DNA of 64,000 bases. It comes from Desulfocarbo sp964620595. Lineage in GTDB: Bacteria > Desulfobacterota > Desulfarculia > Desulfarculales > Desulfarculaceae. Position numbers and translations under genes: made by a program. The stretch is taken from assembly GCA_964620595.1 (NCBI GenBank), contig CAZUHP010000002.1, forward strand, positions 1 to 64,000. The letters are read 5' to 3'. Below, in pieces: positions 1-8,435 of this stretch (the stretch's first letter is position 1; every line of letters begins with the position of its first letter). Below the pieces are notes generated by a model, which had not been told where the DNA came from, searched no databases, and saw nothing but the letters and a program-made list of their open reading frames with translations.

Positions 1-2
1 GC

Positions 3-425
3 GAGATCGCCGCGGCCAGCGAGGAGCAGGTGATCGGCATCGACGAGGTGAACAAGGCCCTGACCGAGGTGGACAAGGTGGCCCAGGCCAACGCTGGTTC
101 GGCCGAGGAGATGGCCCAGCCCATGTCGTTGTTCATCATCGACGAGTCCGCGCTGGATGGCCTCAAGCGGCCGCCCCTGGCCGGGCAGTTGCCCGCGCCG
201 GCCCAGCCTGCTGCCCAGCCCGCCTCCCAGGCGGCGGCCAAGCCCGAGTCCAAGCCCAAGCCTGAGCCCAAGGCCAAGCCGGAAGCAAAGGAGGCCGCCC
301 CGGCTGCGGCCGCGGCCCCTGCGGCGGGTGGCGCCTCCGCCTCCCCCTCGCCCCCCTCGCCCCCCTCGCCGGAGGAGGTCATTCCCCTGGAGGACATGGA
401 CGACGACGACTTCGAGGAGTTCTAG
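3..425 (+). CDS. Methyl-accepting chemotaxis protein, C-terminal end (partial)
   Basis: The frame is open from the window edge, so the gene starts upstream. The first residues (EIAAASEEQ, then GIDEVNKAL) match the end of the signalling coiled coil of methyl-accepting chemotaxis proteins, which relays to CheA/CheW. The usual coiled coil is then left at SAEEMAQPMS. About 90 residues of Pro/Ala/Lys-rich linker follow and end in an acidic tail, IPLEDMDDDDFEEF. I infer that this tail is a flexible tether or docking site; similar acidic Phe-ended tails are known from deltaproteobacterial receptors, while the classical CheR-binding WxxF pentapeptide is absent. The DNA coding SPSPPSPPSP holds a 9-base repeat that could slip. 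No ligand domain is visible because the N-terminus lies outside the window. Confidence 0.85.
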   Translation, partial: EIAAASEEQVIGIDEVNKALTEVDKVAQANAGSAEEMAQPMSLFIIDESALDGLKRPPLAGQLPAPAQPAAQPASQAAAKPESKPKPEPKAKPEAKEAAPAAAAAPAAGGASASPSPPSPPSPEEVIPLEDMDDDDFEEF

Positions 426-504
426 GCTCGGAGTGAATCCCGGCCGCCAGCCCGGCCAGAGGCCCAAGTAGCCCCCCGGCCGCCCCCCGGCCGCCCCCCC
501 AGAC

Positions 505-537
505 GCCCCCGCCCCCCGGGGGCGGCTGGCTTTTTTA
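505..537 (+). terminator. Rho-independent terminator after the chemoreceptor gene
   Basis: A GC-only stem (CCGCCCC, three-base loop, GGGGCGG at 509-525) is followed a few bases later by a run of six T at 531-536. It lies 84 bases after the chemoreceptor stop codon and before the convergent gmd gene. Confidence 0.75.
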
Positions 538-565
538 CGGCCGGCCCCCGAAGGCTGGCGGCAGC

Positions 566-1678
566 CTATTCGTAGTAGTTGGGGGTGTAGTAGCCCTTGT
601 GGCGCAGGAGCACCTCCTGGTCCGCCCGCTTGAGGTCCTCGTCCACCATCTCGTTGATGAGTTCGGCGAAGCTCACCTTGGGCTCCCAGCCCAGCTTGGC
701 CTTGGCCTTGGAGGCGTCGCCCAGGAGGCTGGGCACCTCGGTGGGGCGGTAGTAGTCCGGGTCGATGCTCACCACCACGCTGCCCGGGGCGCAGCGGGTG
801 TCCTGGTCCGCTGCGGTGAGCACTGCCTGCTCCTCCACACCCTCGCCCTGCCAGGCGATCTCCATGCCCGCCCGCCGGAAGGCCAGCTCCACGCATTCGC
901 GCACCGAGTGCTGCTGGCCGGTGGCTATGACGAAATCCTCGGGCTGGTCCTGCTGGAGCATGAGCCACATGGCGCGCACGTAGTCCCGGGCGTGGCCCCA
1001 ATCGCGCTTGGCGTTCAGGTTGCCCAGGTAGAGCCGCTCCTGGAGGCCCAGCTTGATACGGGCCACGGCCCGGGTGATCTTGCGGGTCACAAAGGTTTCG
1101 CCCCGGATGGTGGACTCGTGGTTGAAAAGGATGCCGTTGCAGGCGAAAAAGCCGTAGGCCTCGCGGTAGTTCACGGTGATCCAGTAGGCGTAGAGCTTGG
1201 CCACCGCGTAGGGGCTTCGGGGATAGAAGGGGGTGGTCTCGCTCTGGGGCGTCTCTTGGGCCAGGCCGAACAGTTCGCTGGTGGATGCCTGGTAATAGCG
1301 GGTGGTTTGGCCCAGGCCCAGGATGCGCATGCACTCCAGCACCCGCAGAGCGCCCAGGGCGTCGGCGTTGGCGGTGTACTCCGGGGTTTCGAAGGACACG
1401 TCCACGTGGCTCTGGGCGGCCAGGTTGTAGATTTCGTTCGGCTGCACCGACTGGATGATGCGCAAGAGGTTGGTGGCGTCGGTGGTGTCGCCGTAGTGCA
1501 GGAAGAAGCGCACGCCCGGGGTGTGGGGGTCCTGGTAGAGGTGGTCCACCCGCTCGGTGTTGAAGAGCGAGGCCCGGCGCTTGACGCCGTGCACTTCGTA
1601 TCCCTTGTTCAAGAGGTACTCCGCCAGGTAGGCCCCGTCCTGGCCGGTCACTCCCAGTATGAGCGCGCGTTTGGCCAT
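566..1678 (-). CDS. gmd: GDP-mannose 4,6-dehydratase
   Basis: Converts GDP-D-mannose to GDP-4-keto-6-deoxymannose, the precursor of GDP-fucose, GDP-rhamnose and related sugars for surface glycans; cytosolic. The extended short-chain dehydrogenase fold shows the NADP-binding glycine motif GVTGQDG (residues 9-15), the TSE motif at 133-135 and the catalytic YxxxK (Y157, K161). At 370 residues it has the family's usual length. The start at 1678 has AAGGAG five bases upstream; an in-frame ATG 14 codons earlier lacks a comparable site and adds residues foreign to the family. The gene stands alone: the usual partner (GDP-fucose synthase or a 4-reductase) is not adjacent, so the final sugar cannot be told. 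Glycan genes elsewhere in the window (44-48 kb, 59-63 kb) are possible users. Confidence 0.95.
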   Translation of the reverse strand: MAKRALILGVTGQDGAYLAEYLLNKGYEVHGVKRRASLFNTERVDHLYQDPHTPGVRFFLHYGDTTDATNLLRIIQSVQPNEIYNLAAQSHVDVSFETPEYTANADALGALRVLECMRILGLGQTTRYYQASTSELFGLAQETPQSETTPFYPRSPYAVAKLYAYWITVNYREAYGFFACNGILFNHESTIRGETFVTRKITRAVARIKLGLQERLYLGNLNAKRDWGHARDYVRAMWLMLQQDQPEDFVIATGQQHSVRECVELAFRRAGMEIAWQGEGVEEQAVLTAADQDTRCAPGSVVVSIDPDYYRPTEVPSLLGDASKAKAKLGWEPKVSFAELINEMVDEDLKRADQEVLLRHKGYYTPNYYE

Positions 1679-1741
1679 GCCTGCTCCTTGTCGGCCCCGT
1701 GGTGGGGTGGTGTCTATCATAATGCCCCGGCGGCCTGGGGT

Positions 1742-2968
1742 CTAGCACCCCGCGAACAGGAGGGCGAAGACCTTGGTGTCCTCCACCAGGGCGCTCAGGC
1801 TGCACCACTCGTCCGGCACGTGGGGGGTGGGGGGCCAGGTGCACCAGACCGCCACGGGCAGGCCGCGCTCGCGGAAAAAGGCGGCCACCGTGCCCCCGCC
1901 CACACCCCCGGGCCGGGCCGGCCGGCCCTTTACCCGCTCGATGGCCGCGGCCAGGGCCTTGACCACCGGCGCGTCGGTCGGGGTGGCGGGCGGCGCCTGC
2001 AGGCGCTGCTCCAGGCTGAGCCTCACCTGCACGCCTTCCTCCCGGGCGATCTGGCCGAAGCGTTCCGCAAAGGCGGCCTCCACCTCGTCCAGCCCTATCT
2101 GGGGCAGCACCCGGCAGTCGATGTAGAACACGTCCCGGCCGGGGATGGTGTTGATGTTGGGCACCCCCGCTTCCTTGCGGGTGGGCTCGAAGGTGCTGGT
2201 GGGCGGCACGAACAGGGGGTCCTCCTGGTCGAAGCGGCGGTACATCTCGCGGACCGCCACCATCATGCGGGCCGAGGCGTAGAGGGCGTTCACCCCTTCG
2301 TTCGGGGTGGAGCCGTGCACCTGCTTGCCGATTACCTCTACCTTGAGCCAGAGGATGGACTTCTCGGCCACCTCGATGAACAGGCCGTCCTCCTCGCCGG
2401 CGTCGGGTATCACCACCAGGTCCTGGGGCGCGATGAGGCGGGGCCGCTCCTTGAGCACGTAGTCGAGCCCGTATTGGGATCCGGTCTCCTCGTCGCTGAC
2501 CATGATCAGCCCCACCGGCCCGGCCGGGGTCACCCCCTCTTCCAAGAGGGCCTTGAGCCCGAAGATCGAGGCCACCAGGCCGGCGTGGTCGTCCAGCACC
2601 CCGCGGCCGTAGAGCCGGTCCCCCTCCACCCGGAGCTGCCAGGGGTCGCTGCTCCACTGCTCGCGGGGTCCGGCCGGCACCACGTCCAGGTGGCTGAGCA
2701 CCCAGCGGGCCGGGCCCTCGCCGCCGGCCAGGCGGGCCACCAGGTTGGGCCTGATCCCGCTCTCCACCCGCGGGTCGGGCGCGTCCACCCGCTCCAGGCC
2801 TAGCCCCAGCTCTTCCAGCCAGCTTTGCACCACAAGGGCCTTGGCCAGCTCGCCCTGGCCGCCGTTGGTGGGCCCCAGGGCGGGTATGGCCACCAGCTCG
2901 CGCTGGGCCTCCACCATCTGGTCGGCATAGGTTTCGATGCGGGACATGAGCCTTTGGGCCAAGGACAT
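1742..2968 (-). CDS. M20 family metallopeptidase (DapE/ArgE-like)
   Basis: A di-zinc amidohydrolase of the M20 family, whose members remove acyl or amino-acid groups from small substrates. Conserved residues are visible: H93 in SHLDVVP, D126 in GRGVLDD, the E160/E161 pair in DEETGS, and a histidine near the C-terminus in PTPHVPDEW. At 408 residues it is of family length. The start at 2968 is preferred because GAGGAGG precedes it; an earlier in-frame ATG at 3040 would add 24 low-complexity residues. The substrate cannot be deduced, and peptide, N-acyl amino acid or acylated diaminopimelate are all possible. It is divergent from the large protein that starts at 3115 and lies tail-side of gmd, which shows no functional link. 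Confidence 0.85.
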   Translation of the reverse strand: MSLAQRLMSRIETYADQMVEAQRELVAIPALGPTNGGQGELAKALVVQSWLEELGLGLERVDAPDPRVESGIRPNLVARLAGGEGPARWVLSHLDVVPAGPREQWSSDPWQLRVEGDRLYGRGVLDDHAGLVASIFGLKALLEEGVTPAGPVGLIMVSDEETGSQYGLDYVLKERPRLIAPQDLVVIPDAGEEDGLFIEVAEKSILWLKVEVIGKQVHGSTPNEGVNALYASARMMVAVREMYRRFDQEDPLFVPPTSTFEPTRKEAGVPNINTIPGRDVFYIDCRVLPQIGLDEVEAAFAERFGQIAREEGVQVRLSLEQRLQAPPATPTDAPVVKALAAAIERVKGRPARPGGVGGGTVAAFFRERGLPVAVWCTWPPTPHVPDEWCSLSALVEDTKVFALLFAGC

Positions 2969-3114
2969 GGTCAGCCTCCTCGCGCTGGCGGCCGTGGGCG
3001 GTTTGGGGCCAAGCCTAGCCATTGGCGCCGGGCCCGTCAACCTGGATTGACACCCGGAGCAAGGGGGGCTACCATCTCAAAGCGCCCAGCAACCCCAGGC
3101 CACGAGGGACGTTG

Positions 3115-6100
3115 ATGCCAGGCACCAGAGCAGGCCTGCCCCCGGAGGTTGCACGGGTCTCGGGTCTGTACCGCTTCATACCGCCAGAGCGGTTTCAGGA
3201 GCTGGGCATAGATCCCGAGGACGTGCCCCTGGGTACATTCCCGGCCGAGGATCATCCCCCCTTCTTGCCCGACCGCTTTGGGGGGAACGCCTATGGTCTG
3301 GGCTTGTACGAGCAAGGCGTGCTGCCGCCCCAACAGGCCCGCCTGCTGGAGGCGGTGGACCTGGACGACCCGGCCCAGGTGGCGGACAATTACCGCACCC
3401 TCAACGACGTGTTCAAGCGCCTGGGGCTCCTGATCCGCTACAGCAGGAGCGGCCGTCCCTTCTTCCTCATCCCCCGCCAGTACGTGGCCCACTTTTTGGT
3501 GGAGGTGCAGGCCCGCACCGACGAGATCGTCTCTTTTTTGAGCGGGCTGTTGTCCCGGCGCCTGCGGGAGAGCCTGAAGGTGGGCATCGTGGCCGGGGAG
3601 CACGAACTCCTGCTGCCCGAGGTGCAGGCCCGCATGCCCCACCTGGAGTTCACCCTGATGGACTCGTTGGCCTCCCTGGCCGGGCAGCAGGGGACCTTTG
3701 CCGCGGTGATCATGGTGGGCGATCCCCTGGCCCTGGCCCTCCAGCAGCGCCGCCTCCAGGACCAGCCTCCCGCCGCCTCCCGCGGCCGCGAGGCCTACGG
3801 CTATTACGTGGCCGGCCGCCTGTGGGACCTCTTGGAGGCCGAGGGCGAGGTCCTGTGCCTGGCCGACCGTCCCTTGAGCGGCAGCAACCAGACCATCACC
3901 GTGCGCTTCGCCTCCCAGGGCGAACTCAAGCGCTTCTTGATGTTCAGCCATGTCTACCGCACCCGCCGCCGCTACAAGAGCGGCAAGGGCCTGGTGCTGG
4001 AGGTCAACCGCTTCGACTTCGACATCTTCCTCTCGGGCCTGGCCGTGTATCACGAGACCATGGAGGGGCTTCTGGGCGGTCGCGCCCTGGCCATGGTGGC
4101 GCCCGAGGAGATCGACCGCCTGCCTTACCAGGACCTGCCCCTGCCCCGGGGCTCGGCCCAGAAGACGCTCGCCGCCTGGGAGCGTTGGTTCAGCCCCTTT
4201 TTCGAGCTGGGCCGCCGGGGCACCATCCTGCCGGAGGTGCAGCGCCGGGAATGGGAGGCGCGTTATGAGCCGGAGGGCGGGTTTCCTGACACGCTCCTGG
4301 TGCTGGAAGGCAAGCGCCGGCCGCCGGCGGTGTCCTTGGCCGAGGTGGAGAGCCGCCTCTCCCGGCGGCGCCTGGCCGGCTGCGACCGGGGGCTCCTGGC
4401 CGGTTACAAGGACTCCTTCGGCTACGTGCGCAAGGTGCTGGACATCCTGGAGCAGGCCCGCCAGGGCACCTTGGAGGGGCTGCCCGGCCTGGAGCTGAGC
4501 CGCCTGCGCAAGCCCTTTGAGACCACCCACCGGCACCCGGCGCTCAACGACGTGATTCGGCTGATGGACCAGGCCCCGCGCCTGGCCCGCCTGGAGAGGC
4601 GGCTGAACCCCGACGGCCTGGCCGGCCCCCGCACCCCGGTGCTGGACAACCTGGAGAAGCTCTCGCTCATGGGGCTGGAGGAAGGGCCCCTGATGCAGCT
4701 CTACCTGATCGTGCTGGGCCACTCCACCATGACCCGGGTCACCTTCGGCAAGCTGCCCGAGACCACCTTGCAGCCGCTCACCGAGCTCAGCCGCTACCGC
4801 AGCCTGGAGGAGGCGGTGACCATCATCCGCCTCTACCGCCTGCTTTCGGTGGCCGAGGCCGCGGCGGCCAGCCCCAGCGGACTCACCGACGACCAGGTGG
4901 GCGAACTCTTTGCCCTCTACGACGACGCCATCCGGGTGGTCACCGATCCGGGCCTCGACTGGTCCGAACTCCTCAATGCCCAGGTGACCAAGCTGGGTGG
5001 GGTGCAGGCCAAGGCCTTCCGCAAGATGCTCAAGCTGTTCAACTTGTTCGCCTACCTGGACAACTGGCGGGTGCTGGAGCGGGCGGGCCCCCGCCAGAAG
5101 GAGGCCATGGCCGATTACGACCCGGCCAAGCTGGAGCGCATAAACCAGGTGGTGGAGCTGGCCGGCCAGGTACGCCACTTTGTGGAGCGTTTCTACGCCG
5201 GCGACGCCGCTGCCCGGCCCTACTTCTTCCGGGCCCTGCTCAACTGCGAGCTGCACGGCACCGGCCGGCTCCTGCCCCGCCTGGGGGCCACCGCGGGCTT
5301 CACCCTGCTGTGGATATGCGTGCACACCAGCGAGCGCCGGCTGTTGAACTTCAACCGCCTCATCGAGGTGGGGGGCGGTCCCCAGCTCGAGGAACGCCTG
5401 GCCAAGCTGCGCCAGGCCCTCAGCCGGCTGGAGCCCAGCCAGCTCAGCCCCCGTTGGCTGGCCTCCCTGCGGGGCATCATGGCCGAGGGCAAGGAGGCCT
5501 ATATCCTGGACTCGGGCATCTACCTGACCCTGGACCAGGCCACCGGCGCCCTGACCCCGCGCTTTTTGGATGCGGCCGACGAGCTGGCCCGGCTCAAGCG
5601 GGAGATGAACACCAGCCTGAAGCGCGGCCTGGACCAGGTGGCGGACGAGACCTTGCAGGCCATGGACCGCAGCCTGCACGGGGTGCAGCGCTTCCTGGCC
5701 GCCCAGGAGGCCCCTGGCGCCTCGCGGCTGGAGGCGATGGCGCGCGAGCAGAAACGGCTCAGCCGCCGCCTGGAGGGCTACCTCCTGCGGGAGCTGTTCG
5801 ACCTGCCCCAGTTCGCGGCCAATCTCGAGCGCCTGATCCAGAGTTGCCCCCGCCTGATGGGCCACCTGTTGCCGGAGCCGGCCGACCATCCCCGCACCAG
5901 ACTGCGGCTGTCGGCCGCCCAGAAGCTTTCGGCCTTGCGGTCGCGCCGCCTGGACCATTTCCAGGACATGTACAAGAGCCACGAGGCGGCCCGGGCCGAG
6001 TTCGGCCCCACTGCCGCGGGCATCGTGGGCGTGACCCCCCTCCAGTTCCAGACCTTGACCGCCAGCCTGAGCCAGCTCCTGGCCGGCGATGGGCACCTGG

Positions 6101-7716
6101 GCCGGCTCTTGATGCTGGCGGTATTGCTCTACGCCCCCCGCGACCGGGCCCCCCGGGGCCGGGATCTGGCGGTCCATCCCCTGGTGCGGGCCCTGGATCT
6201 GGCCAAGGGCCAACTGGAGGACTTGAGCTTCCTGCTGGAGCACCACGACCTTTTCTGGCGGATCATCAGCGGCCAGGACACGCTCTTGGGGCTGCAGAGC
6301 CTCTTGGAGAGGGACAACCCGCCGCTGATCGAGGCGCTGTTCCTGCTGTCGGTGGTGTCCACCGCGGCCAGCAGGGAGGGCCTTCTCACCGAAGACATGA
6401 TGGAGCGCTTCTTTTCGCTTCTGCAGCGGGTGCGCGGCCTGGTGAGCCAGGGCAAGCAGGCAGTGGAGGCCCACCGGCTCGCCCTGGAGGAATACGCCCG
6501 CCAGTGCCTGGCCCTGGAGCACTACCGCGAGATACAGGAGGGCGAGGCCCCCACCAGCAGCCTGCGCCACCTCTTGGAGACCACCCAACTGCCCCCGCCG
6601 GACCGGGAGCGCTGGCTGCGCCGGGGCGCCATGCAGGCCGGCCTGGAACGCATCTTCAAGCTGCGGGGGCTCCTGTTTGTGAGTTGGCTGGATCTGGAGC
6701 TGCTCCGGCAGCAGGTGCCGGTGGTCTATATCTACCGGCTCAAGGGCCTGCGCTCGGTGGGGGTCACCCATTTCGAGCGCGAGCTTTACGAGGGCCTGCG
6801 CATCTACCGCGGGCTGACCAGCCTGGAGCCGGAGCAGCGCGAATACCTGCTCACCAGCCTGGGCGATCCGGAATGGTCCTTGAGCCTGACCGACTACCCC
6901 ACCGCGGCCGAGCGGCTGAGCTATCCCAACCAGGTGCGCCTGCTGTGCCTGGGGCTCTCGGCGGTGCGGCACCTGAAGCTGGAGCCTCCGCCGCTGCGGG
7001 TGAGCTTCGCGCCCCTGGCCCGGGTCATGGAGCGCAAGTTCGAGATGGTCAACGAGGCCATCACCGGCCTGGACCTGCGCGCCATGGCCAACCGGCCCCG
7101 CATCCTGCAACGCATGCGGAAGGCCCGGGAGGGCCTGCGCCTGCATTACGACCCCGAGAGCCGGGTGCTCTCCCTGGCCATTGCCGACCCCATGAGCCTG
7201 GACCGCAAGATAGAGGCGGTCCGCCGGGCCAAGGACCCCCGCAAGCTCAAGCGCCTCTACCACCAGGAACTCAAGAAGCTGAAACTGACCCACTACCACA
7301 CCCTGGACTTCGGCCAGCGCCTGGAGCGGGCCTTCCAGGAGAACCTGGCCCGCCTGGGCGATCAGATGATGGAGCGGGTGCGGCGCCAGATGGCGGCGGA
7401 AAAGAAGCTGGACCGGCTGGAGGAGCTGTTCAACCGGGCCTGGGAGGAGGGCCTGGACCTGCCGCTGTCCCGGGACCTCCAGCAGAGCCTGCGCGACTTG
7501 TACGAGCTGAACAGCGAGCGCATCCGCGCCCAATATCTGGAGAAGGTGTCCCGGCGCTTGGAGAAGGTGCACAGCCTGCAGGAGTTGGATGCCCTCTGGG
7601 GACAGGTCAAGAAGTACCTCCAGCGCCACCACCGCCACCTGGGCCAGGATTTCGACCTGATCGTGGCCCGCCGTTTCGACCGCCGCGCCCGGGCCATCTC
7701 CCAAGGCGACAAGTAG
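3115..7716 (+). CDS. Very large uncharacterised protein (1533 residues)
   Basis: I do not recognise this protein. It is rich in Leu, Arg and Glu and looks mainly alpha-helical. No signal peptide, no convincing membrane segment and no cysteine-cluster motif are seen, so a cytosolic location is likely. Around residues 155-210 there is a pattern like a degenerate Rossmann fold: a hydrophobic strand (VGIVAG), then LEFTLMDS, then FAAVIMVGDP. This order resembles a methyltransferase-like core, but no SAM glycine motif is present. The long remainder has repeated Arg/Leu helices and a charged C-terminal third suggestive of coiled coil. The start at 3115 follows GAGGGA; an upstream ATG at 3022 overlaps the divergent peptidase leader. 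Codon use and GC content match the neighbours, which argues against recent transfer. Confidence 0.85.
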   Translation: MPGTRAGLPPEVARVSGLYRFIPPERFQELGIDPEDVPLGTFPAEDHPPFLPDRFGGNAYGLGLYEQGVLPPQQARLLEAVDLDDPAQVADNYRTLNDVFKRLGLLIRYSRSGRPFFLIPRQYVAHFLVEVQARTDEIVSFLSGLLSRRLRESLKVGIVAGEHELLLPEVQARMPHLEFTLMDSLASLAGQQGTFAAVIMVGDPLALALQQRRLQDQPPAASRGREAYGYYVAGRLWDLLEAEGEVLCLADRPLSGSNQTITVRFASQGELKRFLMFSHVYRTRRRYKSGKGLVLEVNRFDFDIFLSGLAVYHETMEGLLGGRALAMVAPEEIDRLPYQDLPLPRGSAQKTLAAWERWFSPFFELGRRGTILPEVQRREWEARYEPEGGFPDTLLVLEGKRRPPAVSLAEVESRLSRRRLAGCDRGLLAGYKDSFGYVRKVLDILEQARQGTLEGLPGLELSRLRKPFETTHRHPALNDVIRLMDQAPRLARLERRLNPDGLAGPRTPVLDNLEKLSLMGLEEGPLMQLYLIVLGHSTMTRVTFGKLPETTLQPLTELSRYRSLEEAVTIIRLYRLLSVAEAAAASPSGLTDDQVGELFALYDDAIRVVTDPGLDWSELLNAQVTKLGGVQAKAFRKMLKLFNLFAYLDNWRVLERAGPRQKEAMADYDPAKLERINQVVELAGQVRHFVERFYAGDAAARPYFFRALLNCELHGTGRLLPRLGATAGFTLLWICVHTSERRLLNFNRLIEVGGGPQLEERLAKLRQALSRLEPSQLSPRWLASLRGIMAEGKEAYILDSGIYLTLDQATGALTPRFLDAADELARLKREMNTSLKRGLDQVADETLQAMDRSLHGVQRFLAAQEAPGASRLEAMAREQKRLSRRLEGYLLRELFDLPQFAANLERLIQSCPRLMGHLLPEPADHPRTRLRLSAAQKLSALRSRRLDHFQDMYKSHEAARAEFGPTAAGIVGVTPLQFQTLTASLSQLLAGDGHLGRLLMLAVLLYAPRDRAPRGRDLAVHPLVRALDLAKGQLEDLSFLLEHHDLFWRIISGQDTLLGLQSLLERDNPPLIEALFLLSVVSTAASREGLLTEDMMERFFSLLQRVRGLVSQGKQAVEAHRLALEEYARQCLALEHYREIQEGEAPTSSLRHLLETTQLPPPDRERWLRRGAMQAGLERIFKLRGLLFVSWLDLELLRQQVPVVYIYRLKGLRSVGVTHFERELYEGLRIYRGLTSLEPEQREYLLTSLGDPEWSLSLTDYPTAAERLSYPNQVRLLCLGLSAVRHLKLEPPPLRVSFAPLARVMERKFEMVNEAITGLDLRAMANRPRILQRMRKAREGLRLHYDPESRVLSLAIADPMSLDRKIEAVRRAKDPRKLKRLYHQELKKLKLTHYHTLDFGQRLERAFQENLARLGDQMMERVRRQMAAEKKLDRLEELFNRAWEEGLDLPLSRDLQQSLRDLYELNSERIRAQYLEKVSRRLEKVHSLQELDALWGQVKKYLQRHHRHLGQDFDLIVARRFDRRARAISQGDK

Positions 7717-7756
7717 CCCGGCGCGCGGCACGGCCCCCTTTACCGATCGCCCAAGT

Positions 7757-7788
7757 CAAGGGGCGGCCACCTGGTGGCCGCCCCCCTT
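7757..7788. terminator. Stem-loop between convergent genes
   Basis: A perfect GC-rich stem (GGGCGGCCAC and its complement around a CTG loop, 7761-7783) sits in the 93-base gap between the large protein gene and the convergent nitroreductase gene. T-runs are short on both sides, so it is a plausible but weak bidirectional terminator. Confidence 0.55.
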
Positions 7789-7809
7789 GCCGTCTGGGCC
7801 CCGGCCCGG

Positions 7810-8412
7810 CTAGGCGCGGTAGCGCTGCTGGTGCAGCACCGTGGCCAGGGCCCGCTTGGGCACGAAGTGCTGGCCGCTTTGGTCGCGCCAGTACTTGATG
7901 ACCTCCAGGCCCTGATCCTCGGGTTTCAGCTCGACCAGCCGGGGCTCCTCGTCCGGGTAGCCCAGGGCCACCACGCTGTCCACCTCCAGGCCCTGGGGCA
8001 CTCCCAAGAGCTTGGCCACCCGGGGGTAGTTCACCGACTTCAGCCAGCAGGCGCCCAGGCCCTTTTCCACCGCCATGAGCAGGAGAGTCTGCACCGCCGC
8101 GCCCACGTCGTACAGGGCCATGGCCTCCAGCTCGTACTCCTTGCGCCGCAGCACCACCAGGTAGGCCATGGGTTCGTGGCCGGGTTGGGGGTCGCCCTTG
8201 GGCGCTATGTAGGCCGCCCACTTGAGGCAGGCGAAGATTTGCTCCCTCAGTTCAGGCTCGGTCACCGCCACGTACTCCAGGGGCTGGCGGTTGGCCGCCG
8301 CCGGCCCCACCCGGGCCGCGTCCACCATTTCCTCCAGCACCTCCAGGGGCACCTCCTCTTGGCGGAAGCTGCGCACCGACCGCCGCTTGAACGCCGCCTG
8401 CTTCACATCCAT
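7810..8412 (-). CDS. Nitroreductase family protein
   Basis: A 200-residue FMN-dependent oxidoreductase of the nitroreductase superfamily. The N-terminal RRSVRSF motif (residues 10-16) and AANRQP form the FMN phosphate site. The middle (DVGAAVQTLLLMAVEKGLGACW) and the GYPDEEP segment are typical of the dimeric fold. Members reduce nitro compounds, quinones or flavins with NAD(P)H; the substrate here is unknown. The start at 8412 has AAGGAGG at ideal spacing. It lies 23 bases after the ispH-ubiA fusion on the same strand and is probably co-transcribed with dusB and ispH. Confidence 0.9.
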   Translation of the reverse strand: MDVKQAAFKRRSVRSFRQEEVPLEVLEEMVDAARVGPAAANRQPLEYVAVTEPELREQIFACLKWAAYIAPKGDPQPGHEPMAYLVVLRRKEYELEAMALYDVGAAVQTLLLMAVEKGLGACWLKSVNYPRVAKLLGVPQGLEVDSVVALGYPDEEPRLVELKPEDQGLEVIKYWRDQSGQHFVPKRALATVLHQQRYRA

Positions 8413-8435
8413 TGCGAGTCCTCCTTGTCCGGTAG

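Noticed and set aside
3037..7731. Minus-strand open frame of the same great length opposite the large uncharacterised protein
   Set aside because: It is the GC-rich antisense shadow: rich in His, Gln, Gly and Ala, with no start signal and no recognisable motif, while the plus frame has a ribosome binding site and protein-like composition.
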